From Arcanobacterium_A hippocoleae_A (GTDB lineage: Bacteria; Actinomycetota; Actinomycetes; Actinomycetales; Actinomycetaceae), in NCBI GenBank assembly GCA_040360365.1, contig CP136412.1: a stretch of 64,000 nucleotides of DNA. One strand, given 5' to 3'. Positions 42,519 to 53,734 of this stretch are shown one piece after another (position 1 is the stretch's first letter; each line of letters starts with the position of its first letter). The translations under genes and the position numbers were made by a program. The notes below the pieces were generated by a model that worked only from the letters and a program-made list of their open reading frames with translations, was not told the origin of the DNA and ran no database searches.

Positions 42519-42562
42519 TTTTAAAGCCTTAACCCACAAAAAACAGGGTTAAGGCTTTAAAA
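42519..42562 (+). terminator. Strong rRNA operon terminator
   Basis: A perfect 17-bp stem (42519-42535 with 42546-42562, arms TTTTAAAGCCTTAACCC and complement) has a 10-base loop. It follows 5S by 16 bases and is nearly symmetric, so it may stop transcription from both sides. Confidence 0.85.
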
Positions 42563-42746
42563 CAACACAAAAACAAAAATCTGTTTTTTAAAGCTGGTCA
42601 TATTGCGAATATCAGGTTTCCAAGTTACACCTTTATTTGCAGTGCTCAAACAGCAGAATATATTTTTTTGTTTACATTTTTTTATTCGCCTGTGCCTTGT
42701 AATAACACATTCCGGAAATTTGATTCAAACTTGCGTTATACAAAGA

Positions 42747-43498
42747 TTGGTTTCACGCTTGAATAAAAACAACCCATATACCCATATCGGAGCTGCGCGG
42801 CAGGCGTATATTGACGTACGCCCGCAATATCCTGAATCATTGATTGATTCTCTTGAAATTAATTCCGATTCCACAGTTTTAGATGTTGGGGCAGGAACTG
42901 GAAAACTTACCGCACAGTTGTATTCCCGCACAAAAAAATATGGGCACTTGAACCAGCTGCAGAATTTGCGAAAGCCTTTTTTCAAGTTTTACCATATTTT
43001 CCACGTGAAAAATTTATTACCGCAATTGCGGAAGAAACCACACTTCCGCGTAGAATATTTGATTGCATAACTTACGGACAATGCTGGCACTGGCTTGATG
43101 CACCCGCAGCAAGCCGAGAAGCCGCACGAATTTTACGTCCGCATGGAAAAATAGGAATATTCTACAATCAACTCGATGTATCTGTACCATGGGTACTGCA
43201 GCTTACACGGATTATGCGTTCAGGTGATGTCCAAAAGATTGCGAAACCGCCGCAGCTCACCCGTGATTTTTTCAAACCTCAGCTCAATCTGGAAACCTGG
43301 ACTGACGAACTTACAGTTGAAGAAATACTGCAGCTTGGAACCACCCGCACATCTTGGCTTAAGTCGAGTTTGGAAAATCGCCAAAAAATGCAAAACAACT
43401 TGCGTTTCTACCTTTATGACGAACTCGGATACGGAGCAGGCGATTTGGTAAAATTACCGTATCAAACTCAACTTTGGACAGCAGAAAAACGGTATTAA
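42747..43498 (+). CDS. Class I SAM-dependent methyltransferase, frameshifted
   Basis: The family core begins NPYTHIGAARQAYIDVRPQYP. Motif I is VLDVGAGTGKLTAQL. A base lost in the A run near 42938 breaks the frame; restored, it reads KKIWALEPAAEFAKAF, then ITYGQCWHWLDAPAASREAA and the C-terminal half. About 250 residues. The start is uncertain: I used the TTG at 42747 because sequence before it is not protein-like. The HWLD motif is typical of the UbiE/Tam-like group; the substrate is unknown. Confidence 0.72.
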
Positions 43499-43694
43499 AT
43501 TCAGCGCGTCCGCTTTCGGCAGCCTGCTGAATATGCTATTTCTGCAGAGCAGATGACGTTTAACTGTTTAAGTTTGCAGAAATCCCACGAAAATTTTGTT
43601 CCGGGAATTAATATTAATTTCACTCTTTGAACGCGAAAAAATTTCAGATAACGCAGATATAGGATAGTTGCAATAAAAATTATAAGGAGAAAAA

Positions 43695-45526
43695 ATGGTG
43701 CAGCTTCGATCCGCAACTTCCACTTCTGGAAGAAATATGGCTGGTGCACGTGCCCTTTGGCGGGCTACAGGCATGAAATCTGAAGATTTTGGAAAACCAA
43801 TTATCGCCGTCGCCAATTCTTTTACCCAGTTTGTTCCCGGACATGTGCATTTGAAAGATTTAGGGCAGCTAGTAATTACCGCCATCGAAGAAGCTGGCGG
43901 TATCGGAAAAGAGTTCAACACTATTGCCGTAGATGACGGAATCGCGATGGGACACGGCGGCATGCTTTACTCCCTTCCGTCACGTGAATTGATTGCTGAC
44001 TCCGTAGAATATATGGTTAATGCGCACTGTGCAGATGCCCTTGTATGCATTTCAAATTGCGATAAAATCACTCCTGGAATGTTAATGGCTGCGATGCGCC
44101 TCAATATTCCAGTAGTATTTGTTTCCGGCGGACCGATGGAAGCTGGAAAAGCAGTTTCTGGAGTACTGAATCATAAAATCGATCTTGTTGATGCAATGGC
44201 AATTTCTGCTAATGAGAATATTAGCGATACAGAACTTGATCGGGTGGAGATGAATGCCTGCCCAACTTGCGGATCTTGCTCCGGGATGTTTACTGCAAAT
44301 TCGATGAATTGTTTAACTGAAGCACTTGGTCTTTCGCTGCCGGGAAATGGATCTGCTTTAGCTACCGCCAAGCGGCGAAAACAGCTTTTCCAAGACGCTG
44401 GAAAACTGATCGTCGAGTTATGCAGGCGCTACTATGAAAATGATGATGAATCTGTACTTCCGCGTTCAATTGCCACTCGTGAAGCATTTTTGAATGCGAT
44501 GGCGATGGATATTGCCATGGGCGGATCTACCAATACTGTGCTGCACACACTTGCTGCAGCGCATGAAGGCAAAGTTGATTTCACAATGGCAGATATTGAT
44601 GCAATTTCTCGTCGTGTCCCATGCTTGGCAAAAGTCGCACCAAACAGCACTCAGTATCATATGGAAGATTTCCATCGTGCCGGCGGGATTCCAGCAATCC
44701 TTGGTGAGCTTTATCGTGCCGGTCTGTTAAACAATAACGTTCATTCGATTCATGCCGGCGATTTAAAAACTTGGCTTGAAAATTGGGATATTCGCGGCAC
44801 TGCACCGAAAAAGCCGCTTTCGATCTGTTTAGTGTGGCTCCTGGCGGTGTGCGTACCACGGAAGCTTTTTCACAGGATAATCGCTTTCACGAGCTTGATA
44901 CCGATACCGAAAATGGGTGTATTCGCTCTGTGAAACACGCTTATACCAAAGACGGCGGGCTGTGTATGCTCTTCGGCAATCTTGCGGAAGACGGTGCAGT
45001 GATTAAAACAGCTGGTATCAGTGCGGAACTTTTCCATTTTTCAGGTCCGGCACGTGTGCTTGACTCACAGGAACAGGCGATAGAGTACATTCTCGGAAAC
45101 AAAGTGAATCATGGAGACGTAATCGTGATCCGCTATGAAGGCCCTAAAGGCGGCCCAGGAATGCAAGAAATGCTCTACCCGACATCTTTCTTAAAAGGGA
45201 TGGGGTACGGCAAAACTTGTGCCCTAATTACCGACGGCCGTTTTTCTGGAGGTACCTCTGGTTTAAGTATTGGACATATCTCGCCTGAAGCTGCTGCCGG
45301 CGGATTGATTGGCCTAATTGAAGACGGCGACACAATCGTGATTGATGTTCCCAGCCGGAAACTTGAGCTGAAAGTTTCAACGGAAGAAATTTCCCGGCGC
45401 CGGAAAGAAAAAGGCGCATTGCCGTGGTCTGGTAAACGAGAGCGGAATGTTTCAAATGCGCTCAAAGCCTATGCGGCAATGGCTACTTCAGCAGCCTTTG
45501 GCGCGATTCGGAAACTTCCAGAGTGA
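43695..45526 (+). CDS. ilvD: Dihydroxy-acid dehydratase, frameshifted
   Basis: AAGGAG precedes the ATG at 43695. Iron-sulfur cluster cysteines are in CISNCDKITPGM and CPTCGSCSGMFTANSMN. Other landmarks are DDGIAMGHGGM and, after the shift, GPKGGPGMQEMLYPTSFLKG and TDGRFSGGTSGLSIGH. One A is missing in the run near 44813. Restored length is about 610 residues. It catalyses the third step of valine and isoleucine synthesis. It is monocistronic here, 5.9 kb from ilvBNC. Confidence 0.95.
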
Positions 45527-45751
45527 AGCAGCCGCTTGATTCGGAAATTGTTTAGCGCATAGTTCCGCTCATTTTAATGCTGCAGTATATTCGGCGGAAT
45601 TAAAATAAGCTGTGAACACAACATCCGGAATTGAAAATAGTGCTGCGTGATACTAGATTCAAAGGTCTTTGTACTTATGAAATTCTTGAGTTTGTGCTAT
45701 AAACTCGTGAGCGGTAAAAGCAGGCGCAAACTTCCGGAGTTAAACCAGAAA

Positions 45752-47080
45752 ATGAACGAAAAAGAAGTAGAAACAATAGCGGAAAACCGAGAGACACTTC
45801 GTGAGAAGTCGCAGGTGCTTTTGCTTCTCGGAACAATGTTGCTGAACTGCGGTGCCGGTGCATACCGTGTCAAATCAGCGATGGCACGGGCAGCAAAAGC
45901 ACTCGGGCTGACAAAACACGAATCACATGTTTCACTCTACGCAATAACCACGATGTCCTGGCAAAATAAAGAATCGTGTGCAGGATTCGCTGAACAGCAC
46001 TTTATCGGGGTTAATTCTGAAAAATTAGATCGGGTCGCAAATCTTGTATCAACACTTGGAGAAAAGGTTACAGCTTCAGATTTGCGTTCTCGCCTGCAAA
46101 ATATTTCAAAGCACGATTGGCATTATGGTCTTTGGAAAACCGTTTTTGCATCCGCAATTGCTTGTGCCGGGTTTTGCTTTTTAAATAATGGCCGGATTAT
46201 TGAATGCGCACTAGTGTTTCTCGCTGCAGGGTTCGGACAGCTCGTGCGGAAACTTTTACTCCAACGCCATGCGGCTCATTTCTTAATTTGGGTAATCTGC
46301 GGTGTAGTTTCCACGATACTTTATGTTGCCGGGCTTGCGATTATTGTTCACACGGGGCTGGGAGAGGCTGGAATGCATGAGTATGGAATTATTTCCTCAG
46401 TGCTCTATCTTATTCCCGGATTCCCGCTTACTACCGCGATGCTTGATTTTGTACGCGGAGATTTTCAATCAGCAATTAATCGATTTGCATACTGCTTCAT
46501 GGTTCTCGGTTCAGCGGGACTCGCAATTTGGTTTGTGGCGCATATTTTTGCCTGGAACGTAAATGAAATCGCTTCTGATCCGCTCAGCACACCGGTGCTT
46601 TACGGCTTACGAATTCTTACTTCTTTTGTTGCAGCGTATGGTTTCGCAGTTTTATTCAACGCAACTTGGAAAGTTTGTTTAGCAGCGGCAACAGTAGGAG
46701 CGTTTGCAAACACCGGGCGGCTATTCTTGCAAGAATTTGCAAATGTTCCATGGCAGATCGCCGTTGGAATCGCCGCTTTCGTTATCGGTGTAATTGCGAC
46801 TACTATTGCTTGGCGAACTGCGCATTCGCGTGTTTCACTATCTGTGCCTGCCGTTGTCATTATGATTCCGGGTGTGCCGTTTTACCGCGGGCTTGTTGCA
46901 ATGAATGAGGGAGCAATTAACTTCGCTTTACAAAATATTTCCGAAGTTATTTTCGTGGTATTGGCAATTGGCATGGGGCTGGCTTTCTCACGAGTGCTGC
47001 TTGACGACGGATGGCGTAAAGACATGGATACGTCGAAATTGCCGGAAAAACTGGAAATAACTCGTTCTGATAATGTTTAA
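45752..47080 (+). CDS. ThrE-like threonine/serine exporter
   Basis: I favour the ATG at 45752 (MNEKEVETIAENRE), with GGAG about 11 bases upstream; ATG 45677 and GTG 45647 are in frame too. The N-terminal cytoplasmic ThrE domain carries LLLLGTMLLNCGAGAYRV, followed by ten hydrophobic segments (from WKTVFASAIACAGFCF to VIFVVLAIGMGLAFS), the single-chain ThrE arrangement. About 442 residues, intact. In Corynebacterium ThrE exports threonine and serine by proton antiport. It may balance amino acid pools near the branched-chain genes; that link is an inference. Confidence 0.85.
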   Translation: MNEKEVETIAENRETLREKSQVLLLLGTMLLNCGAGAYRVKSAMARAAKALGLTKHESHVSLYAITTMSWQNKESCAGFAEQHFIGVNSEKLDRVANLVSTLGEKVTASDLRSRLQNISKHDWHYGLWKTVFASAIACAGFCFLNNGRIIECALVFLAAGFGQLVRKLLLQRHAAHFLIWVICGVVSTILYVAGLAIIVHTGLGEAGMHEYGIISSVLYLIPGFPLTTAMLDFVRGDFQSAINRFAYCFMVLGSAGLAIWFVAHIFAWNVNEIASDPLSTPVLYGLRILTSFVAAYGFAVLFNATWKVCLAAATVGAFANTGRLFLQEFANVPWQIAVGIAAFVIGVIATTIAWRTAHSRVSLSVPAVVIMIPGVPFYRGLVAMNEGAINFALQNISEVIFVVLAIGMGLAFSRVLLDDGWRKDMDTSKLPEKLEITRSDNV

Positions 47081-47145
47081 ATCATTTCAGCTGCGAAATC
47101 GAAAATTTAATATTGGAACAGCATAAATAGATTTGCTGTTTTCAC

Positions 47146-47186
47146 GTGCGGCGCAAAATCGGGATAGCCTTGATTTTGCGCCGCAC
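47146..47186. terminator. 15-bp hairpin between convergent genes
   Basis: GTGCGGCGCAAAATC (47146-47160) pairs perfectly with 47172-47186 around an 11-base loop. It lies between the ThrE-like and AspT-like stops and probably terminates both. Confidence 0.6.
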
Positions 47187-47314
47187 ACGAATATGCTGTG
47201 CAGTGATTTCTGCTGGAATCCGGAAGCTCTATCAGTCAAGAACTTTCAGAAAAATCGTTTTCCGATTCTGGTAAGAGTGCTGATTTTAACTAGGCATCTT
47301 AACCGGCTGGATGA

Positions 47315-48915
47315 CTACATTGCACCGAACGATCCAAGAATTTGGGCGATAAAGATTTTCGCAATCATCGCAACCGGGTATACCATCGCATAACCCAAGG
47401 CAACCTGCGGATTAAACTTGGTGCGGTCATTAGCAAAAGCAAGCACTGCTGGTTGAGTTTGCGTTCCGCCTAGCGCTCCAGCAATCTGCATTGCGGGAAC
47501 ACGTGTGAACATTCGCAGCGAGAAGTAGAGAGCTGCGCCAACAATTGTCGTAATAATTGCTCCGAGGACAAAGATTTGCAGCCATGCCCCGCCGGTAAAA
47601 GCATTCAAAATCTGCGAACCGGCCGTCGTTCCGGCATACGCCAAAAAATCAGTAATCCAAGTTCGGAAAGTACCTGACAGGTGGTGAATGGAATTGTTGT
47701 AACAAGCTTTCCGATTCGTCCAATCCGCCCCATTATCAACCCAATAATTAATGTGCCGGCGGCAGAGCCAATCGAGAAAGTCAATCCGGATGGAGTGAGG
47801 AATTTGAACTCACCAATTAAAATCCCCAGTGCCATCCCGATACCGAGAGCAAAAGGATTGATATCTGTAAGACCGCGTGAAGAATCTCCAAAATATGCAG
47901 AAATTTTCTTCATAGAATCTGTTGGAGCGATTACGCGAAGACGGTCGCCGATATATACAGGTTCATCGCGTGTTGCAATAATATCAGTATCGCCACGGCG
48001 AATTCGTGAAATTGTACCGCCGAACTTCTTTTCTAAACTGAGTTCTCCCACTGTTAAACCAGAGAGTTTCCCATTAGAAAGCGTAATTCGGCGAAAATCA
48101 ATATAATGGCGATTTTCGAGAAGCGAATGGCTCGATCCATGTCCCATTAACTCGACTGCGCGTTTCACATTATTTTCCGGACCAACTACGGTAATTAAAT
48201 CGTCCTCGAATAAGATATCGTCTTCCGTCGGAATATAAATTGGCCCAACTTCACCGTGGCGGATACGGGAAACTTTCAAATCTGACCCGAGTTTTGCCAA
48301 AATATCAGAAATCTTTGGATTATCTTTGCGTTCCACACGGATTGTGCGGTTCTTGATTTCCTGCTGCGCAGCGATGTCTGCTTTCGCTTTTGAAAGTGCA
48401 ATTGCGGACCAAATCAGCATCCCAATTACTCCAAAGAGATAGGCGATTGCATATCCGACGGTAGCAGCTGCAGGATTGCCTGAAGCTGAACCGGCAGCCG
48501 AGAGCGCAGGCGTATTTGTGGTAGCTCCGGCGAAAGTTCCGGCAATCATTGCCCAATTCATTCCCATTGCTTTTCCAATACCTGCGGCGGCACCGGCAGC
48601 AACCGCAAAGGCGGCAATCATGAAGAGTACGGGTTTGAGGGCTGAACGAAGCGTATTAAAAAATCGCGGACCTGAAGAAATACCGATAGCGAAAGCAAAG
48701 AGCGCCAGCCCAAGAACTCCAAGATCATGTTCGACTTTCAGTTCGTATCCGTCAGCTAAAGCCCAGGCCGTGAGGAGAATTGAAAAGAAAAGAACGGCTG
48801 CTGCACCTAAAGATACGCCTTTAATCCGGATCCAAGAGAAAACAATACCGATGCCGATTAAAACAAACAGCAGGAGGACTTGGTTTTCAGCAAGCGTTTT
48901 AAAAATTAAGGACAT
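47315..48915 (-). CDS. AspT/YidE-family transporter with RCK domains, frameshifted
   Basis: AAAGGAAAG precedes the ATG at 48915 (MSLIFKTLAENQVLLL). Layout: five hydrophobic helices, two TrkA-C (RCK_C) domains (GPIYIPTEDDILFEDDLITVV and PVYIGDRLRVIAPTDSM), then another five helices with LTPSGLTFSIGSAAGTL. A T lost near 47645 breaks the frame just before AYAGTTAGSQIL. About 534 residues. The family includes the aspartate:alanine exchanger AspT and uncharacterised YidE/YbjL. The substrate here is unknown. Confidence 0.85.
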
Positions 48916-49018
48916 TTCTTTCCTTTGTTTTAATTTGGGAGATTCCAACTTCGTTGTAGGAATGCGGGCATTCGAAGTAAAAATAACGTGCGTGATATTT
49001 CCATGCCCGCATATTTAA

Positions 49019-49311
49019 TCTACTCCATTCTATACTGTTCTGTGCCCTATTGTGCAGCCGATTCTAATCCGGATAATTAATGGTTCTGCGGAGTCAACCT
49101 GATTTAAACTTTATTGCAAATTAAATGCTGGAAAAGAGCAGGCGTGTTTATATTCCACGTTAAACTCATTGATTCGCTGTATGCCGGAAAGTGCGAAAGA
49201 AATTAGTTTTGGCGGAAGCAGAAGTATCTGCATCACAGACGAGATATCCACAATATAAGACAAATCAAGATTAGCTTTTCAGGTAATAAAAAACCGGATA
49301 TTCTAAGTAGC
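49019..49311. other. Divergent upstream region of ilvB and the AspT-like gene
   Basis: No gene seen. It must contain the promoter of the ilvB leader transcript. Confidence 0.4.
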
Positions 49312-49347
49312 ATGGAAACTAAGAATCTAGTCGTCGTCATTATCTAG
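49312..49347 (+). CDS. ilvBNC leader peptide
   Basis: An 11-codon frame reads METKNLVVVII and stops at TAG (49345-49347). Six consecutive codons (CTA, three GTC, ATT, ATC) specify Leu, Val and Ile, exactly the products of the downstream operon. The stop overlaps the first arm of a hairpin. Ribosome stalling at these codons when charged tRNAs are scarce would alter the RNA fold. Leader-peptide attenuation is known for ilvBNC in Corynebacterium. Confidence 0.85.
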   Translation: METKNLVVVII

Positions 49348-49408
49348 CGCATCAGCAGATGTGACGATTGCTGGTGCGCTGCCCCTCGAACCATATCGAG
49401 GGGTTTTT
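49346..49408 (+). terminator. ilvBNC transcription attenuator
   Basis: Hairpin 1 pairs AGCGCATCAGCA (49346-49357) with 49369-49380 (one G-U). Immediately after it, CCCCTCGA (49382-49389) pairs with TCGAGGGG (49396-49403), followed by TTTTT: a typical intrinsic terminator 160 bases before ilvB. With the leader peptide this forms a complete attenuator. Confidence 0.85.
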
Positions 49409-49568
49409 GCTACCCGAAGGAATTCTGCTTATTGCTGGATAATCTCTCGAATATCTCAGTTGCAAAAGTGTTTTATCGGCACTTCTGGAGAACCTAAGCG
49501 GTGGTTTTAGTAAGGCGTAACAGCGTTACCGCGCACTTATTGCTGCGAGCAGCGAGAAAGGAAAAGCT

Positions 49569-51403
49569 ATGGCACTGGCTGAAACCGCGAATGAAAAGAA
49601 TAAATACAGTATGTTTGCGCAGATTGCTGCGGCGCTTGCGAAACCTGAAATCCGTGAGCCAGCTACCGGTGCACGCGCAATTATCCGCTCTCTTGAAGAA
49701 CTTGGGGTGACTGATGTTTTCGGATTACCTGGCGGAGCAATCCTGCCAACTTACGATCCGCTGTTAGATTCGAATCAGATTCGCCATATTCTTGTACGGC
49801 ATGAACAAGGCGCTGGCCATGCCGCACAAGGTTACGCAGTTTCTACTGGAAAAGTTGGTGTTTGTTTTGCCACTTCTGGTCCGGGTGCAACTAACCTTGT
49901 TACCGCATTACTTGACGCAAATTTAGATTCGGTGCCAATCGTGGCAATTACCGGGCAGGTTGCAGCTTCTTCAATCGGCACCGACGCTTTCCAGGAAGCA
50001 GATATTGTTGGGGCATCGCTGCCGGTTACAAAACATTCCTATCTGATTACCGAAGCTGCGGATATTCCACGGTGTATTGCGGAAGCATTTTACATTGCGC
50101 AATCAGGGCGTCCAGGGCCAGTGCTTGTGGATATTACAAAGTCGGCACAAAACGCTGAATGTGATTTCGTTTGGCCGCCAAAATTCGTTTTACCTGGGTA
50201 TCGCCCGAACTATCACGTTTTAGATTCGAAAGTCGAAACAGCAGCGGCAGCGGTTGCTGCTGCGCGGAAACCTGTGATTTATGCAGGCGGAGGTGTAATT
50301 CGTGCTGGAGCTTTCCGGGAGCTCCGTGAATTCGTGGAATTAACCAACATTCCAGTTGTGACGACGCTCAATGCGCGGGGCGCATTTCCGGATAACGATT
50401 CACGATGTCTGGGAATGCCCGGTATGCACGGCACTGTACCTGCTGTTGCGGCACTGCAAAAGTCTGATCTCATTATTTCTTTTGGGGCCCGATTTGATGA
50501 CCGCGTAACTGGAAAAATTGACACTTTCGCTCCGCGGGCAAAAGTCATTCACGCTGATATTGATCCGGCTGAGATTAACAAAATTCGCCATGCTGATTAT
50601 CCGATTCTTGGTGATATCCGTGAGACAATATCTGCGCTGAATCGGGTTTACCCGCGTGCCGTCGAAAAATTTGGCACGCCTGACCTCAAAAAATGGTGGG
50701 ATTTTATCGACAGGCTGAAAGAAACTTATCCAATCGGATATGAGCTTCCCGAAGACGGCCTGATGAGTCCGCAGTTCGTAATCGAACGTTTAGGGATGCA
50801 CGCTCCGAATGCAATTTTTACTACGGGAGTAGGGCAGCATCAGATGTGGGCGCAGCAGTATCTTAGCTGCAATAATCCGCGCAGCTTTATCACTTCCTGC
50901 GGTGCGGGAACGATGGGGTTTGGGATTCCGGCGGCGATGGGTGCGCAGGCAGGAAATCCAGACAAAGTTGTGTGGTGTATCGACGGCGACGGATCATTCC
51001 AAATGACTAATCAGGAATTGGCAACCTGCCGTTTGAACAATATCCCAATAAAAGTTGCGTTAATTAACAATTCATCACTCGGGATGGTCCGGCAATGGCA
51101 GAAGCTATTTTATAATGAGCGTTACTCGAATACAGATTTGAATACGGGGCGAACACTTTACGAATTCCAAATTTTGAAAAACTTGCGGAATCGTACGATT
51201 GTGCAGGAATTCTGGTCGAAAGTCCAGATGCGGTTGACAGCGCCATCCAGCGTGCAATGGAAATCAATGACCGTCCAGTAGTGGTTGAATTTGTGGTCTC
51301 GCCAGATGCGATGATTTGGCCGATGGTACCGGCAGGTGTTTCGAATGACGAAATCTATTACGCACGGGATATGCGGCCCGATTTCGGTGCAGAGGAAGAA
51401 TAA
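49569..51403 (+). CDS. ilvB: Acetolactate synthase large subunit, frameshifted
   Basis: GAAAGGAAAAG precedes the ATG at 49569. The TPP enzyme marks are GLPGGAILPTYD, HEQGAGHAAQGYA with the catalytic Glu, GPGATNLVTA, and the TPP-binding GDGSFQMTNQEL to NNSSLGMVRQWQ. A C lost near 51164 shifts the end. Restored, it reads IPNFEKLAESYDCAGILVES and finishes DMRPDFGAEEE at 51403. About 611 residues. It condenses pyruvate into acetolactate, the first common step of valine, leucine and isoleucine synthesis. Confidence 0.96.
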
Positions 51404-51415
51404 AGGAACTGAGAA

Positions 51416-51942
51416 ATGAGTACACGTCATACTTTCACAGTGTTGGTAGAAAACAAACCAGGTGTACTGGCACGCGTCTCCGGGCTTTTTGCCCGGCGTG
51501 CTTTAACATCCACTCGCTTGCTGTCGGTCCGACGGAAAATCCGGCATTATCCCGAATTACGCTCGTGGTTGATGCGGCGCAGATTCCGTTGGAACAACTC
51601 AAACATCAGCTGAATAAGCTGATTAATATAATTCACATTGAAGAACTCGCGTCAGACACATCGGTACTGCGCCGGCTGCTGCTGGTGAAAGTCAGTGCAA
51701 ATGATCAGAATCGGACACAGGTGATGCAGGTAGTGGAGATGTTCCGAGCACACATTGTTGATGTGGTACCTGACGCGGTGACGATTGAAGCAACCGGTTC
51801 CGAGCAGAAGATTAAAGCATTCTTGACCGCACTTAGTCCATACGGTGTGAAAGAAATTGTCCAATCGGGCAGCGTTGCAATTGGGCGCGGATCACGTTCA
51901 GTTTCGGAACAGGTTTCGGCTGAGATTCATGGTGAAGAGTGA
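51416..51942 (+). CDS. ilvN: Acetolactate synthase small (regulatory) subunit, frameshifted
   Basis: It begins 12 bases after ilvB. N-terminal ACT domain: HTFTVLVENKPGVLARVSGLF. A T missing near 51503 breaks the frame; restored, it reads RRAFNIHSLAVGPTENPALS. The C-terminal half (RRLLLVKVSANDQNRTQV, AIGRGSRSV) is the second ACT-like part. About 175 residues. IlvN confers feedback inhibition by valine on IlvB. Confidence 0.94.
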
Positions 51943-52059
51943 AATTATTTACTGATTCCGCAGCGATATGCGGAGAAGAAAATCAAACTAAAAAATCCGA
52001 TTAGCGCTTTCCGGCTGCTAATCCAAAAATTTCAAAACAAACACACAAGGAGATGTAAA

Positions 52060-53085
52060 ATGGCGAAAGTTTATTATGATCAGGATGCGAATCTGGAAGT
52101 GCTGCAAGGTAAGAAAGTTGCAGTTATCGGATACGGGTCGCAAGGCCATGCACATGCCCTGAATCTGCGTGATTCAGGTGTGAGCGTGGTAGTGGGCTTG
52201 CGGGAAGGATCAAAGTCGATTCCGAAAGCTGTTGAACAGGGCTTGGAAGTTGCCTCCGTTGAGGAAGCTGTAAAACAGGCAGATGTGGTGATGATTCTGG
52301 CTCCGGATCAATATCAGCGCACTATTTATACTGAGCAGATTGAACCGAATCTGAAACCGAACGCCGCGCTGTTCTTTGCCCACGGTTTCAATATCCGCTT
52401 TGGTTATATCAAACCCGGTGCCGGTCATGATGTGTGCATGGTAGCTCCAAAAGGTCCGGGGCATACGGTTCGGCGGCAATTCGTGGAAGGCCGAGGTGTG
52501 CCCAATATTGTGGCCGTCGAGCAAGATGCGTCCGGAAATGCTTGGGATTTGGCTTTTGCATATGCAAAAGCAATCGGCGGCACTCGGGCCGGCGTAATTA
52601 AGACTACTTTCACTGAGGAGACGGAAACAGATCTCTTCGGTGAGCAAACAGTGCTTTGCGGCGGCATTTCGAAGCTGATTCAGTATGGTTTTGAGACTTT
52701 GACGGAAGCTGGTTATCAACCGGAAATCGCATATTTTGAGGTGCTCCACGAAATGAAGCTTATCGTTGATTTGATTAACGAGGGCGGGCTTTCAAAGATG
52801 CGGTGGTCGATTTCTGACACAGCGGAATATGGTGATTACGTTTCCGGTCCGCGTGTGATTACTCCGGATGTGAAAGAAAATATGAAAGCTGTGCTGGATG
52901 ACATTCAAAATGGGGTATTCGCGAAGCGTTTCATTGATGATCAAAATGCCGGCGCGCCGGAGTTTAAAGATTTGCGCAGCGCAGGTGAGGGACATGAAAT
53001 TGAGAAAGTTGGTGTGGAGCTGCGCAAGATGTTCGCGTGGGAAGCCAAGGATGAAGATTATACCGACGGGCAGGCGGCACGGTAA
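52060..53085 (+). CDS. ilvC: Ketol-acid reductoisomerase
   Basis: An intact 341-residue class I enzyme with AAGGAG upstream. The N-terminal Rossmann site is VAVIGYGSQGHAHALNLRDSG. MVAPKGPGHTVRRQFVEG, the metal-binding DLFGEQTVLCGG and EVLHEMKLIVDLI follow. It isomerises and reduces acetolactate with NADPH, the second step. Third gene of ilvBNC. A short hairpin (53103-53109/53120-53126) follows the stop. Confidence 0.97.
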   Translation: MAKVYYDQDANLEVLQGKKVAVIGYGSQGHAHALNLRDSGVSVVVGLREGSKSIPKAVEQGLEVASVEEAVKQADVVMILAPDQYQRTIYTEQIEPNLKPNAALFFAHGFNIRFGYIKPGAGHDVCMVAPKGPGHTVRRQFVEGRGVPNIVAVEQDASGNAWDLAFAYAKAIGGTRAGVIKTTFTEETETDLFGEQTVLCGGISKLIQYGFETLTEAGYQPEIAYFEVLHEMKLIVDLINEGGLSKMRWSISDTAEYGDYVSGPRVITPDVKENMKAVLDDIQNGVFAKRFIDDQNAGAPEFKDLRSAGEGHEIEKVGVELRKMFAWEAKDEDYTDGQAAR

Positions 53086-53102
53086 TTTTTATTCGTATTT
53101 TT

Positions 53103-53126
53103 CTCAGCTTCGGATTTCGAGCTGAG
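53103..53126 (+). terminator. Weak hairpin after ilvC
   Basis: CTCAGCT and AGCTGAG form a 7-bp stem 18 bases past the ilvC stop. No T run follows. Confidence 0.35.
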
Positions 53127-53289
53127 AGGAATCTTTCCTGAGAAATATTTCAGGAGCAACAGCGGTGATTGCAGCGGCTGCTGAGTTTACTTCGGTGCGC
53201 TTGGCAGCCGTCGGCAGATTTTCAAAATGCTCTTGCCGTCATATGCTGGTAAAACGCAGAACTTTGCAGAGCTTGAGGATATTAAAGGC

Positions 53290-53420
53290 ATGAATAAAAA
53301 GAATCGGAATGAAGTTGAGTTTAAAAACCGTCGCTTCAACGCAAACTGGTGGCATGGATGCTGATTTTTGCGCTTGCCGGGTCGGCATTGATTAGTGCTG
53401 TTGCGCTGCTAGTAAACTAA
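53290..53420 (+). CDS. Small single-helix membrane protein, frameshifted
   Basis: A GAGGA lies upstream of the ATG at 53290 (MNKKNRNEVEFKNRRF). Restoring one base near 53350 gives about 44 residues: a charged, basic N-terminus, then LVAWMLIFALAGSALISAVALL, a clear membrane helix, ending VN at a TAA. Short basic-tail plus one-helix proteins are common unannotated genes in actinobacteria. No function known. Confidence 0.45.
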
Positions 53421-53734
53421 GAGCGGCACTCACCGGAAATCATGTGCTGCGCGCAACGCTTTCTGTGAGCACTCGCGATACAGTTTCCGCAAGGAATTCA
53501 CAGGAGAGCTGCGCTAATTTCTTTCGAAAAGATCTCTGCTTTACAGCACACTTCGCGAAACTGCAGATTAGATGCGTTCTTTGCATAACGCTTGCCATTT
53601 GTTTGCTGCTGTGAGCGGATTAAGGAGCGGCAGATGAAAGGTATTCCGCAAAATACTGATGGAAGAAAATCGGTAAGCCAGCTCATAATGTGGTGCAAAA
53701 AATGCTAAGCAAAGCAAATAGTTAGAATCGCGGT
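53421..53734. other. Gene-free stretch before leuB
   Basis: No gene, terminator with T run or repeat was found. No leader-peptide attenuator like that of ilvB is visible. Confidence 0.4.

Noticed and set aside
53158..53289. Possible Ala-rich gene start after ilvC
   Set aside because: No consistent frame with a recognisable start or protein pattern.
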